From: an uncultured Phascolarctobacterium sp.
GTDB lineage: Bacteria; Bacillota; Negativicutes; Acidaminococcales; Acidaminococcaceae
Assembly (NCBI RefSeq): GCF_934190775.1
Contig: NZ_CAKPTG010000023.1
Span: forward strand, 1 to 36,119
Length of the DNA: 36,119 nucleotides
Direction: 5' to 3'
Shown here one piece after another: positions 24,965-32,172 of this stretch. The notes beneath the pieces were generated by a model. The model worked only from the letters and a program-made list of their open reading frames with translations, had not been told where the DNA came from and did no database searches. The translations under genes and the position numbers were made by a program. Within the stretch, counting starts at the first letter, position 1, and every line of letters begins with the position of its first letter.

Positions 24965-25447
24965 TTAGATGCCACGGGGCTTGAGCATCATTTTTTTCAG
25001 TTGAGCGCCGACGTTTTTGGTAACGTTCTGGGTACGGCGGATGAACTTGATGTTGGAGCGGTGGTTAGGCTTCATATCGTATTTGCTGCCGAAATCGCCG
25101 CGGTCCAGCAGGGTGATTTTAGCTTTGTCGCAGTCAAAGGCGTTGCGCAGATAACGTGCCATGCCTGCAGGATCTGCATCGTCGTAGCAGCTGAAAATAT
25201 CTGCCGCGATAAAACCGAGCTTAGGATATACATGCAGAGTTACATGGCCTTGCTTGCAAAGAGCGGAGATAGAATATTCACTCTGACCTTCTTCCTGACA
25301 AACAAGCAGCTCGCGGCTGTTCATGCGGTATTCATCGCAGCCTTCCTGCAGCAGAGTCTTGGCCTTTTCGGTATCATTCACTTCATTTACGCCGCAGTTG
25401 TACATATCTATGGCTATTAATTTTCCTGTAAATTTCTTGGGTTGCAT
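24965..25447 (-). CDS. SpeD-like protein without the pyruvoyl serine
   Basis: This 160-aa protein is similar to bacterial S-adenosylmethionine decarboxylase (SpeD/SpeH), which makes the aminopropyl donor for spermidine. The core KQGHVTLHVYPKLGFIAADI aligns with the family's ESHISIHTWPEYGYAAVDV. His72 and Cys87 match the catalytic His68 and Cys83 of the standard enzyme. However, the Glu-Ser pair where self-cleavage creates the pyruvoyl group is Gln66-Gly67 (codons CAA GGC). Without that serine the usual cofactor cannot form, so decarboxylase activity is doubtful. A Lys/Arg-rich tail (about 130-158) is an extra feature. No spermidine synthase is nearby. GAGGAG supports the start, and it has its own promoter. 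Confidence 0.82.
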   Translation of the reverse strand: MQPKKFTGKLIAIDMYNCGVNEVNDTEKAKTLLQEGCDEYRMNSRELLVCQEEGQSEYSISALCKQGHVTLHVYPKLGFIAADIFSCYDDADPAGMARYLRNAFDCDKAKITLLDRGDFGSKYDMKPNHRSNIKFIRRTQNVTKNVGAQLKKMMLKPRGI

Positions 25448-25555
25448 GTTTTAAACTCCTCATAGTTATAATTACAATAATACAATGCCGGCTCAGGCCT
25501 TATATCCATAAGGGCACTGCCTGCCGGAAGCAATATATAGTGCATATCTTATTCA

Positions 25556-25584
25556 ATTATAGCGAAAATTATAATACTTGTAAA
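25556..25584 (-). promoter_or_regulatory. Promoter of the speD-like gene
   Basis: On the minus strand TTTACA (25579-25584) and TATAAT (25556-25561) are separated by 17 nt. The leader would be about 100 nt. Confidence 0.7.
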
Positions 25585-25614
25585 GTCAAATTGCTATCCT
25601 AATTGAGAAAACTA

Positions 25615-25623
25615 TGTTATAAT
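25615..25623 (+). promoter_or_regulatory. Extended -10 promoter of recD2
   Basis: TGTTATAAT (25615-25623) is an extended -10; no good -35 is visible at 17 nt. The leader would be about 37 nt. Confidence 0.5.
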
Positions 25624-25666
25624 AATAGCTATAGTTAAAACATTTGTTTTGTATGGCGGTGAAAGA

Positions 25667-27832
25667 ATGGAAAAGCTGGAAGCGATAGTTAACGATATAG
25701 TGTTTCAAAGCGATGACGGCATGTTCAGCGTACTGCGCATGGAAAATAAGGCGCAGGGACGCTTTACTGCTGTTTATCACGGCAATGCGCCGTACTTGGG
25801 CGAAAATGTTGCTATGGAGGGCAACTGGATTGAGCATGCCAGATTCGGCAGACAATTTGATATACAATCACTGCAGGTTTTGCAGCCAACTTCGGTAGCA
25901 GGTATTGAACGCTTTCTTGCTTCCGGCGCTATTAAGGGTGTGGGCCCGGTAACGGCAGCCAGAATTGTGGAAGTCTTCGGCACGGATACACTGGAGATCT
26001 TAGGCAGCTGCCCTGAACGTTTGGCGCAGGTGCGCGGTATCAGCGCCAAAAAAGCGGCAGCTATCGGTGAATCATATAGCCAGCTTTCCAGCCTGCGTGA
26101 GCTGATGCTCTTTTTGGAAGCGCATGGCGTGAGCAGTGGTTATGCTGCCCGCCTGCAGGCTGCCTACGGTGATACGGCGATTACGCGTATCAAGGAAAAT
26201 CCCTACAGCCTGGCGACGGATATTACCGGCATCGGCTTTAAAACTGCGGACAGGATTGCTATGGCGATGGGCATGGAGCATGACTGCGAGGAGCGCTTGC
26301 GCGCAGGCATTGCCTACGCGCTGACGCAGGCAGCAGGTGTGGGACACACCTGCGTGCCGGAGGAGCTGCTGGTGCGTGAAACGGCAAGAGCGCTGGCGGT
26401 AGACAGTACTATGGTGCAGGATACTTTCAGCAAACTGATGGAGCAGGATATGCTGCGTACCGAGGAAATGGGCGGTATGCGTCTTGTGTATCCGGAATAT
26501 CTTTATACGGCGGAGGTGCAGACGGCGCAGCGTCTGCTGATGCTGCGCGACCAGGCGAAGCCGGTGACGCGCGTGAATGCAGATGATGTTATTACAAGCT
26601 GGGAGTGTGATGCCGGGATTACGCTGGCGGAGGCGCAACGGCAGGCAATTTATGCTTCGCTGGAGCATGGTGTTTTTGTGCTCACCGGCGGTCCCGGTAC
26701 AGGTAAAACTACTGTAGTCAAGGGCATTTTGAACGTTCTGGAGCAGGCTGGCTGTCGCATCCTGCTGGCCGCGCCTACGGGGCGCGCCGCACGCAGGCTG
26801 GCTGATTCTGCCGGTCACCCGGCAGTAACGGTACACCGTCTGCTGGAATACCAGCCTACGGGTGATGGCCTGCACTTCGGTAAGGATGACAGCGACCCGC
26901 TGGATGCAGAAGCGATTATTATCGATGAGGCTTCGATGCTTGATATCAACCTGACATATCATCTGCTTAAGGCTGTTCCCGGCGGCTGTCGCCTGATTTT
27001 CGTCGGTGACGTGGACCAGCTGCCGTCTGTGGGTGCCGGTTCAGTGCTTAAGGATATGATCCGCTCTGGCAAAATGCCTGTGGTACGTTTGGAAAATGTT
27101 TTCCGTCAGGCAGAGGTCAGTCCGATTGTCCGCAATGCGCATAAGATCAACCGTGGCCAGATGCCTGATTTTCTTGCTGGTGCCGGCAGTGAATTTGCCC
27201 TGCAGGAATTTATCAATGAGCAGGATGCTGCAGAATTTGTAGCGCGTACCTACGCCGAGCTTACGTCCGGCGGTGACTGGCGCAGTGTGCAGGTGCTGAC
27301 GCCGATGCACAAAAATCCCTGCGGCGTACAGAATCTGAACAAGCTGCTGCAGCAATATATCAATCCGCCGTCTGCAACTAAGCCTGAGGTGAACATACCG
27401 GGTAATGTGCTGCGCGTGGGTGATAAGGTGATGCAGATTCGCAATAATTACGAAAAAGATGTTTTCAACGGTGATATTGGTCGTGTCAGCAGAATAGACG
27501 GAAAAAATGTTACGGTGTCCTTCCCGGAGCGTCCGGAGGGTAATTACGTTACCTACGCTCAGGGTGAGGTGGAGGAGCTGCAGCTGGCCTACGCTATGAG
27601 CGTGCATAAGTCGCAGGGCAGCGAATATCCCTGTGTTATTTTGCTTATGGTGCAGAGTCATTACATCATGCTGCAGCGCAATTTGCTGTATACGGCTGTG
27701 ACCAGAGCCAAGGAAAAGGTGCTGATTGTCGGCAGTAAAAACGCGGTGCGTACCGCTGTGGAAAATGATAAGACGAAAAGGCGCTACAGCCTGCTGGCTG
27801 AGCGTCTGCAGGAAAGCAGCGAGGTGTTCTGA
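25667..27832 (+). CDS. recD2: ATP-dependent DNA helicase RecD2
   Basis: RecD2 is a 5'-3' superfamily 1B helicase found without RecBC, acting in DNA repair and replication restart. The 721-aa protein has an N-terminal OB-like domain, then helix-hairpin-helix motifs (ASGAIKGVGPVTAARIVEVF and AQVRGISAKKAAAIG). The helicase core has Walker A GGPGTGKTT, Walker B IIDEASMLD, GDVDQLPSVGAGS, and motifs V/VI with VHKSQGSEYP and LLYTAVTRAKEKV. I use the ATG at 25667 behind GGCGGTGAAAG; a TTG six codons upstream is also in frame. comFC overlaps its stop by one base. Confidence 0.94.
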   Translation: MEKLEAIVNDIVFQSDDGMFSVLRMENKAQGRFTAVYHGNAPYLGENVAMEGNWIEHARFGRQFDIQSLQVLQPTSVAGIERFLASGAIKGVGPVTAARIVEVFGTDTLEILGSCPERLAQVRGISAKKAAAIGESYSQLSSLRELMLFLEAHGVSSGYAARLQAAYGDTAITRIKENPYSLATDITGIGFKTADRIAMAMGMEHDCEERLRAGIAYALTQAAGVGHTCVPEELLVRETARALAVDSTMVQDTFSKLMEQDMLRTEEMGGMRLVYPEYLYTAEVQTAQRLLMLRDQAKPVTRVNADDVITSWECDAGITLAEAQRQAIYASLEHGVFVLTGGPGTGKTTVVKGILNVLEQAGCRILLAAPTGRAARRLADSAGHPAVTVHRLLEYQPTGDGLHFGKDDSDPLDAEAIIIDEASMLDINLTYHLLKAVPGGCRLIFVGDVDQLPSVGAGSVLKDMIRSGKMPVVRLENVFRQAEVSPIVRNAHKINRGQMPDFLAGAGSEFALQEFINEQDAAEFVARTYAELTSGGDWRSVQVLTPMHKNPCGVQNLNKLLQQYINPPSATKPEVNIPGNVLRVGDKVMQIRNNYEKDVFNGDIGRVSRIDGKNVTVSFPERPEGNYVTYAQGEVEELQLAYAMSVHKSQGSEYPCVILLMVQSHYIMLQRNLLYTAVTRAKEKVLIVGSKNAVRTAVENDKTKRRYSLLAERLQESSEVF

Positions 27833-28557
27833 TGCAGCGTTGGTTAAGAGATTTTGCCTATTACGGGCGCGTGGCGAAGGAGCTGATTTTTCCCCGTCGC
27901 TGCGCTGTGTGTGCGACTAATATTGACAATGCCTATGTTTGCGAGCAGTGCCGCAGGGAATATCTGCTGCAGCGTCAGCTGCCCTGCTGTCCGCGTGAGG
28001 AATACCTGGCGGGACAGGCGGCACCATTGCCGACGGATGTGCTGTACAGTGTGCTGCTGCTTTATAAATATGAGGGCGTGTTTAAGGACGCGCTGCATAA
28101 AATAAAATTTGATGGTGAGGCAGGCTGGCTGCCGCTATTGCGTGAGGAAGCGGAGCTTGCTCTGCCAGCGGCCAAAATGCGCTGGCTGCAGCAGTTTGAC
28201 CTTATTACCTGCGTACCGACTGCGCCTGAGCGACGCAGGCAGCGTGGCTTTGATGTGCCGCAGGAGCTGTTTTCCGGTCTGTTGGAAGGACGCAGCACGG
28301 GCATGGAGGTTTTGCTGGAGCGTGTGCGCCATACGGAGCCTTTGTACGAGCTGAAGCCGGAAGAAAGAAAGCAGGAGCTGGCAGGCTGCTTTGCTCTGTT
28401 GCCTCATGCTAAGGTGCGCGGCAAGCATGTACTGCTATGCGACGATATCTATACTACGGGCAGCACGTTTGCGGAAGCGGCACAGGTGCTGCTGGATGCA
28501 GGTGCGGCGCGCGTATCAGCGCTGGCGCTGTGCGCGGCGCAGGCTAACTGGGAGTGA
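27832..28557 (+). CDS. comFC: ComFC-type phosphoribosyltransferase-like protein
   Basis: ComFC proteins are needed for DNA uptake during natural transformation. The 241-aa product has an N-terminal four-cysteine zinc ribbon (CAVC and CEQC) and a type I phosphoribosyltransferase fold ending in the PRPP-binding motif VLLCDDIYTTGSTF. The ATG overlaps the recD2 stop (TGATG), so translation is coupled. Isolated comF genes occur in many bacteria not known to be competent, so transformation is not implied. Confidence 0.88.
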   Translation: MQRWLRDFAYYGRVAKELIFPRRCAVCATNIDNAYVCEQCRREYLLQRQLPCCPREEYLAGQAAPLPTDVLYSVLLLYKYEGVFKDALHKIKFDGEAGWLPLLREEAELALPAAKMRWLQQFDLITCVPTAPERRRQRGFDVPQELFSGLLEGRSTGMEVLLERVRHTEPLYELKPEERKQELAGCFALLPHAKVRGKHVLLCDDIYTTGSTFAEAAQVLLDAGAARVSALALCAAQANWE

Positions 28558-28567
28558 CTTTTTCTTG

Positions 28568-29665
28568 ATGCAAAAAATAAAGAATTATTGGCGGCGTGAG
28601 CCTGTTTTGTGCATAGCGGTTATTTTGGCTGCGGTCAGCAGCCTTTACAGCAGGCCGCAGCTTGCCTATATAGATTTTGACGTGCTGGCGATACTGCTTT
28701 CGCTGATGCTGGTGGTAGCGGAGCTAAAGGAGATACGCTTTCTGGATTGGCTGGCGGTAGAGCTGCTGAACAAATGCCGCAGCAAGCGTCAGCTGGAGCT
28801 GGTGCTGCTGGCAGTGACCTATATCAGCTCAATGTTCGTGACGAATGACGTGGCTTTGCTGACCTTTGTGCCGTTGGCGCTGGTTATCGGCAAAACCTTA
28901 AAAATGGATATGGAGCGGATTATTATCCTGCAGACGCTGGCTGCCAACCTCGGCAGTATGCTGACGCCGCCCGGTAATCCGCAGAATTTGTTTTTATATG
29001 CGCATTATGCTTATACCGCCGGCAGCTTTTTTGCCGTAATGGCTGTGCCGGGAATAATTTCGCTGGCGTATCTGCTGCTGCTCTTATTCCATGGCAAGGA
29101 CAGCGTGCTGAAGCTGGAGCTGCCAAAGCTGCAGCAGCCTCCTAAGGGAATATTGCTGCTCTTTTTGGGATTATTGCTGTTAAACATCGGTGCTGTGCTG
29201 CATTGGTTCGACAAGCTGTGGGCTTTGCTGCTGACGGCAGGCGTAGTTGCTTTGTGCGACTGGCGTCGTTTGCGGGAGGTGGATTACAGTCTGCTCGTGA
29301 CCTTCGCCGGTTTCTTTGTATTCATCGGCAACATCAGCCACAGTCCTGCAGTAAGCTATTTGCAGCAATCGCTGATGGGCAGTGCGGCAGGCACGTATTT
29401 AACCGGACTGCTGGCCAGCCAGTTCCTCAGCAATGTGCCCGCGGCCATGCTGCTGGCAGGCTTGACCAGGGAAGCAGACGCATTGCTTTTAGGTGTTAAC
29501 ATCGGCGGTCTGGGTACGATGATTGCTTCAATGGCGAGCGTTATTTCCTATAAACTTTATGCTGCAGAGCATCCCTCGCAGGCAGGAAAATATGTAAGAA
29601 CCTTTTTGTACTACAATTTCTTAGGCCTGCTGCTGATAGGAGGAGCGGTTTACTTCCTTCTGTGA
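28568..29665 (+). CDS. SLC13/ArsB-type anion permease
   Basis: The 365-aa integral membrane protein has about ten hydrophobic segments. Two internally related stretches resemble the DASS/ArsB ion-transporter fold: MFVTNDVALLTFVPLALVIG followed by NLGSMLTPPGNPQN, and later FLSNVPAAMLLAG with NIGGLGTMIASMASV. The SxN(D/V)xA motifs in both halves are characteristic. Substrates in the family include citrate, dicarboxylates, sulfate and arsenite; none can be chosen here. I use the ATG at 28568 (a TTG directly precedes it); the longer frame starting inside comFC has no site of its own. It follows comFC by 10 nt. Confidence 0.8.
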   Translation: MQKIKNYWRREPVLCIAVILAAVSSLYSRPQLAYIDFDVLAILLSLMLVVAELKEIRFLDWLAVELLNKCRSKRQLELVLLAVTYISSMFVTNDVALLTFVPLALVIGKTLKMDMERIIILQTLAANLGSMLTPPGNPQNLFLYAHYAYTAGSFFAVMAVPGIISLAYLLLLLFHGKDSVLKLELPKLQQPPKGILLLFLGLLLLNIGAVLHWFDKLWALLLTAGVVALCDWRRLREVDYSLLVTFAGFFVFIGNISHSPAVSYLQQSLMGSAAGTYLTGLLASQFLSNVPAAMLLAGLTREADALLLGVNIGGLGTMIASMASVISYKLYAAEHPSQAGKYVRTFLYYNFLGLLLIGGAVYFLL

Positions 29666-29670
29666 GCTGG

Positions 29671-29694
29671 GAAATGCTTTGCGGCATTTCTTTT
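29671..29694 (+). terminator. Probable terminator of the recD2-comFC-permease run
   Basis: GAAATGC (29671-29677) pairs with GCATTTC (29684-29690), followed by TTTT. It is a modest stem. Confidence 0.55.
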
Positions 29695-29700
29695 GCTGTA

Positions 29701-29734
29701 ATGGTAAACCAATAGTATGTAATAAGTTGACTAT
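29701..29734. promoter_or_regulatory. Candidate BirA (biotin) operator
   Basis: ATGGTAAACC (29701-29710), a 14-nt spacer, and AGTTGACTAT (29725-29734) form an imperfect inverted repeat. The left half differs from the known Firmicute biotin-operator half site (about ATTGTAAACC) at one position; the right half matches less well. The spacer length is in the known range. It covers the -35 of the promoter that precedes the bioY gene, where a biotin-loaded BirA repressor would act. Assignment is by eye and needs a motif search. Confidence 0.5.
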
Positions 29735-29755
29735 TTACATCACTTGCATTATAAT
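29727..29755 (+). promoter_or_regulatory. Promoter of the maoC-bioY operon
   Basis: TTGACT (29727-29732) and TATAAT (29750-29755) are separated by 17 nt, close to consensus. The candidate biotin operator overlaps the -35. Confidence 0.85.
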
Positions 29756-29809
29756 AAAGCACGTGAAGCAGATAACAATAAGCTGCTCAGATGAAAGGAA
29801 AATGCAAAA

Positions 29810-30349
29810 ATGTTAGAGCTTGCACATAAGCTGGCGGACAGCGATGCCAAATTCTTCGGCGGCTGGGTGCTGGCAGGAGCAGAAGCACATATTCATCAGC
29901 CTGCGGAGGCTATGGCGAATCAGGTGCTGCTGGCGAAGGAACGCAAATCAATCATCCGCGTAGCGGGAACTGCGGCAGACGGCAGTTTGACTAAGGAGCT
30001 GCGGGTATTTTTGGTGTTGCCTAAGCATAAATTAGGCACGAAGCCGCTGGAGCCCGAGGCAATTAAGGGCGACTTGCTGACAAAGCACACCTTTACAACA
30101 CAGGAAATAGCAGATTATGTTGCCTATACCGGTGATGAAAACGTCATCCATAAGGGTGAACATCCCATCGTGCCGGGGCTGTGCATGGCTGCCTGGCTGC
30201 AGCGTGAGCTGGCACTGGAAACACTGGACTGGCGCATTACCTTTGTCGCTCCTGTTTACGCAGGCGACGAGTTGTGCATCTACAGGACAGAAGGACAGCT
30301 TGCTGCTTATGTGGGAGCAATAAATGTTTTTGTGATTAAAGAATTATAG
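29810..30349 (+). CDS. MaoC/hotdog-type hydratase-like protein
   Basis: The 179-aa protein has an N-terminal hotdog-like half and a C-terminal half with the hydratase-2 style motif YVAYTGDENVIHKGEHPIVP (about 104-123). The spaced Asp and His match the catalytic pair of MaoC/R-specific enoyl-CoA hydratases. It is followed by GLCMAAWLQ, as expected for the central helix. It should hydrate or dehydrate an acyl thioester. AAAGGAA precedes the ATG. It is the first gene of the unit that includes BioY, a thiolase and a CoA ligase, suggesting a shared acyl-CoA pathway linked to biotin. That link is inference. Confidence 0.7.
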   Translation: MLELAHKLADSDAKFFGGWVLAGAEAHIHQPAEAMANQVLLAKERKSIIRVAGTAADGSLTKELRVFLVLPKHKLGTKPLEPEAIKGDLLTKHTFTTQEIADYVAYTGDENVIHKGEHPIVPGLCMAAWLQRELALETLDWRITFVAPVYAGDELCIYRTEGQLAAYVGAINVFVIKEL

Positions 30350-30361
30350 TAAGGCTGGTGT

Positions 30362-30949
30362 ATGGAAATGACAACTTCTGGTACAGAAATCAATAAGAAT
30401 CATAGAGGAGCAAGCGTCAACAAGACTGCGGAAATGACTAAGATGGCGCTGATGGTAGCAATGAACTGCGTATCAGCATATATTATTATTCCACTGCCGT
30501 TTTCACTTTCTCCGCTTGCGTTGCAGACGCTGATTGTAAATCTTACAGGCTATGTGCTGAACGCTAAGCAGGCCTTTATGACCATGCTGGTTTATCTTTT
30601 GGTAGGCTTGGCAGGCGTGCCGGTATTTACCGGCGGCAGTGCGGGACCGGGCAAGCTGTTCGGACCTACCGGCGGTTACATCATCGGCTTCTTGTTTACC
30701 GCTGTTTTCCTGGCATATTTCAGAGGTGAAAAATACAGCTTCAAGCGTTACGCTTTGCTTGGCTGCGTTATCGGTATTCCGCTGATTTATGTGTTCGGCG
30801 TTGTACAGCTGAAGCTGATTACCGGTATGGGTTGGGATAAGGCAATTATGACCGGCGCTCTGCCTTTCATTCCGCTGGATATTGTTAAATGCTTGGCTGC
30901 CGCAGTTATCGCAGGACCGATTAACCGTATCTTTAATGATAACAGATAA
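30362..30949 (+). CDS. bioY: Biotin transporter BioY (ECF S component)
   Basis: BioY binds biotin in the membrane and works alone or with the shared ECF ATPase and EcfT module. The 195-aa protein has six hydrophobic segments. It shows the family signatures LSPLALQTLIVNLTGYVL, VYLLVGLAGVPVFTGGSAGP and GPTGGYIIGF, and a C-terminal PFIPLDIVKCLAAAVI. An N-terminal extension of about 25 polar residues precedes TM1; the ATG at 30362 has only a modest site (AAGG), and a later start at 30434 lacks one. The gene is 12 nt after the hydratase-like gene. A strong hairpin follows. Confidence 0.9.
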   Translation: MEMTTSGTEINKNHRGASVNKTAEMTKMALMVAMNCVSAYIIIPLPFSLSPLALQTLIVNLTGYVLNAKQAFMTMLVYLLVGLAGVPVFTGGSAGPGKLFGPTGGYIIGFLFTAVFLAYFRGEKYSFKRYALLGCVIGIPLIYVFGVVQLKLITGMGWDKAIMTGALPFIPLDIVKCLAAAVIAGPINRIFNDNR

Positions 30950-30966
30950 ATAAGGTATAATTTAAG

Positions 30967-31011
30967 AGCTGTCAGCTATTTGCCGGAAGGCAGGTGGCAG
31001 GCAGCTTTTTT
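30967..31011 (+). terminator. Strong hairpin terminator or attenuator between bioY and the thiolase gene
   Basis: Arms 30967-30984 and 30989-31006 pair at 17 of 18 positions (some G-T) around a GGAA tetraloop, followed by TTTTTT (31006-31011). A TATAAT (30956-30961) with a poor -35 lies just upstream. No promoter is visible between the hairpin and the thiolase gene, so downstream expression needs readthrough. Confidence 0.8.
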
Positions 31012-31030
31012 CGGATATAGAGGTGTTAAG

Positions 31031-32167
31031 ATGGAAAATGCATATATTTTAGGTGGCCTGCGTAGCTACGTGGGCGTAGTCAACGGTATGTATCGTCATA
31101 TCCCGGCGGAGGTGCTGGGGGCGGAGGTGCTTAAGCAGGTGATGGAAAAATATCAGCTGAGCGCGCCTGATTATATCATTGCCGGCAACGGTGTGGGTGC
31201 CGGCGGCAATATTGCGCGCCTGATGGCTTTGACGGCAGGCGTAGATATTTCGGTGCCGGCCTTTACGGTAGATGTGCAATGCGGCAGCGGTTTGGAAAGC
31301 ATTGCTATCGCTGCAGCCAAGATAAATAGCGGCGAAGCAGATGTAATTATTGCCGGCGGCTTTGAAAGCAGCTCTACGCAGCCAAGACGCGGCTATAATC
31401 CTAACCATCCCGATTATGCAGGCGACGACTGGTACAGCGTAGCCAAATTTATGCCGGGCATTCATCGCGAAACGGTAATGCTGGAGGGCGCAGAGCTTGC
31501 AGCGAAGCGCGAGGGCATTACCAAGGAAGAAATGGATAAATGGGTACTGCGCAGCCATGCGCTCGCGACGCAGGCGCGCGAGCAGGGGCTGCTGCAGAAT
31601 ATTATCGCTCCGGTCTGCGGTGCCGTTAAGGACGAAGGAATCAGACCGCGCATGAGCCAGCGTCTGCTCGACAGAATGCCCAAGGTGCTGGAGGGCGGCG
31701 AATTTATTACGGCGGCCAATTCCTGCCTGATTAACGATGGTGCGGCCTTTGTAGTGCTGTGCTCGCAAAAATATCTGCAGGAGCATGGCTTAAAGCCGCA
31801 GGCCAGGGTGCTGGGCAGCACAGCCTGCGGCGGTGATCCCCTGGTAAGTCCGCGTACTGCAATTACCGCGCTGCAAAAGCTGTTGGCAAAACATGGACTG
31901 CAGGAGCAGGATATCGCAGACTTTGAGCTGAACGAAGCCTTCGCTGTAATTGATGTGCTGTTTGCCCGCAGCTTTCCGCACAGCACTGATAAATACAATG
32001 TGTTCGGCGGGGCGCTGGCCTACGGTCATCCTTATGGTGCCAGCGGCGGCATAATTACGCTGCACCTGCTGGAAGCACTGCGCCAGAAGGGCGGACGTTA
32101 CGGCGCCGCCAGCGTAGCTGCCGCAGGCGGCGTAGGTACGGCGCTGCTGCTGGAAAGAGTGGAGTGA
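31031..32167 (+). CDS. Thiolase family protein (YhfS-like) lacking the second catalytic cysteine
   Basis: Thiolases join or split acyl-CoAs at the beta-keto position. The 378-aa protein has the nucleophile in VDVQCGSGLES (Cys84), the NEAFA motif and His333 in GHPYGASGG. The usual second cysteine, in CxGGGxG near the end, is replaced: the segment reads ASVAAAGGVGTA and Ala363 stands at the cysteine position. The proton-shuttling step would therefore differ, so it may be a condensing enzyme with altered chemistry. GAGGTG supports the ATG at 31031. It pairs with an acyl-CoA ligase, as yhfS and yhfT do in B. subtilis, and follows bioY. Confidence 0.85.
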   Translation: MENAYILGGLRSYVGVVNGMYRHIPAEVLGAEVLKQVMEKYQLSAPDYIIAGNGVGAGGNIARLMALTAGVDISVPAFTVDVQCGSGLESIAIAAAKINSGEADVIIAGGFESSSTQPRRGYNPNHPDYAGDDWYSVAKFMPGIHRETVMLEGAELAAKREGITKEEMDKWVLRSHALATQAREQGLLQNIIAPVCGAVKDEGIRPRMSQRLLDRMPKVLEGGEFITAANSCLINDGAAFVVLCSQKYLQEHGLKPQARVLGSTACGGDPLVSPRTAITALQKLLAKHGLQEQDIADFELNEAFAVIDVLFARSFPHSTDKYNVFGGALAYGHPYGASGGIITLHLLEALRQKGGRYGAASVAAAGGVGTALLLERVE

Positions 32168-32172
32168 AGCAA

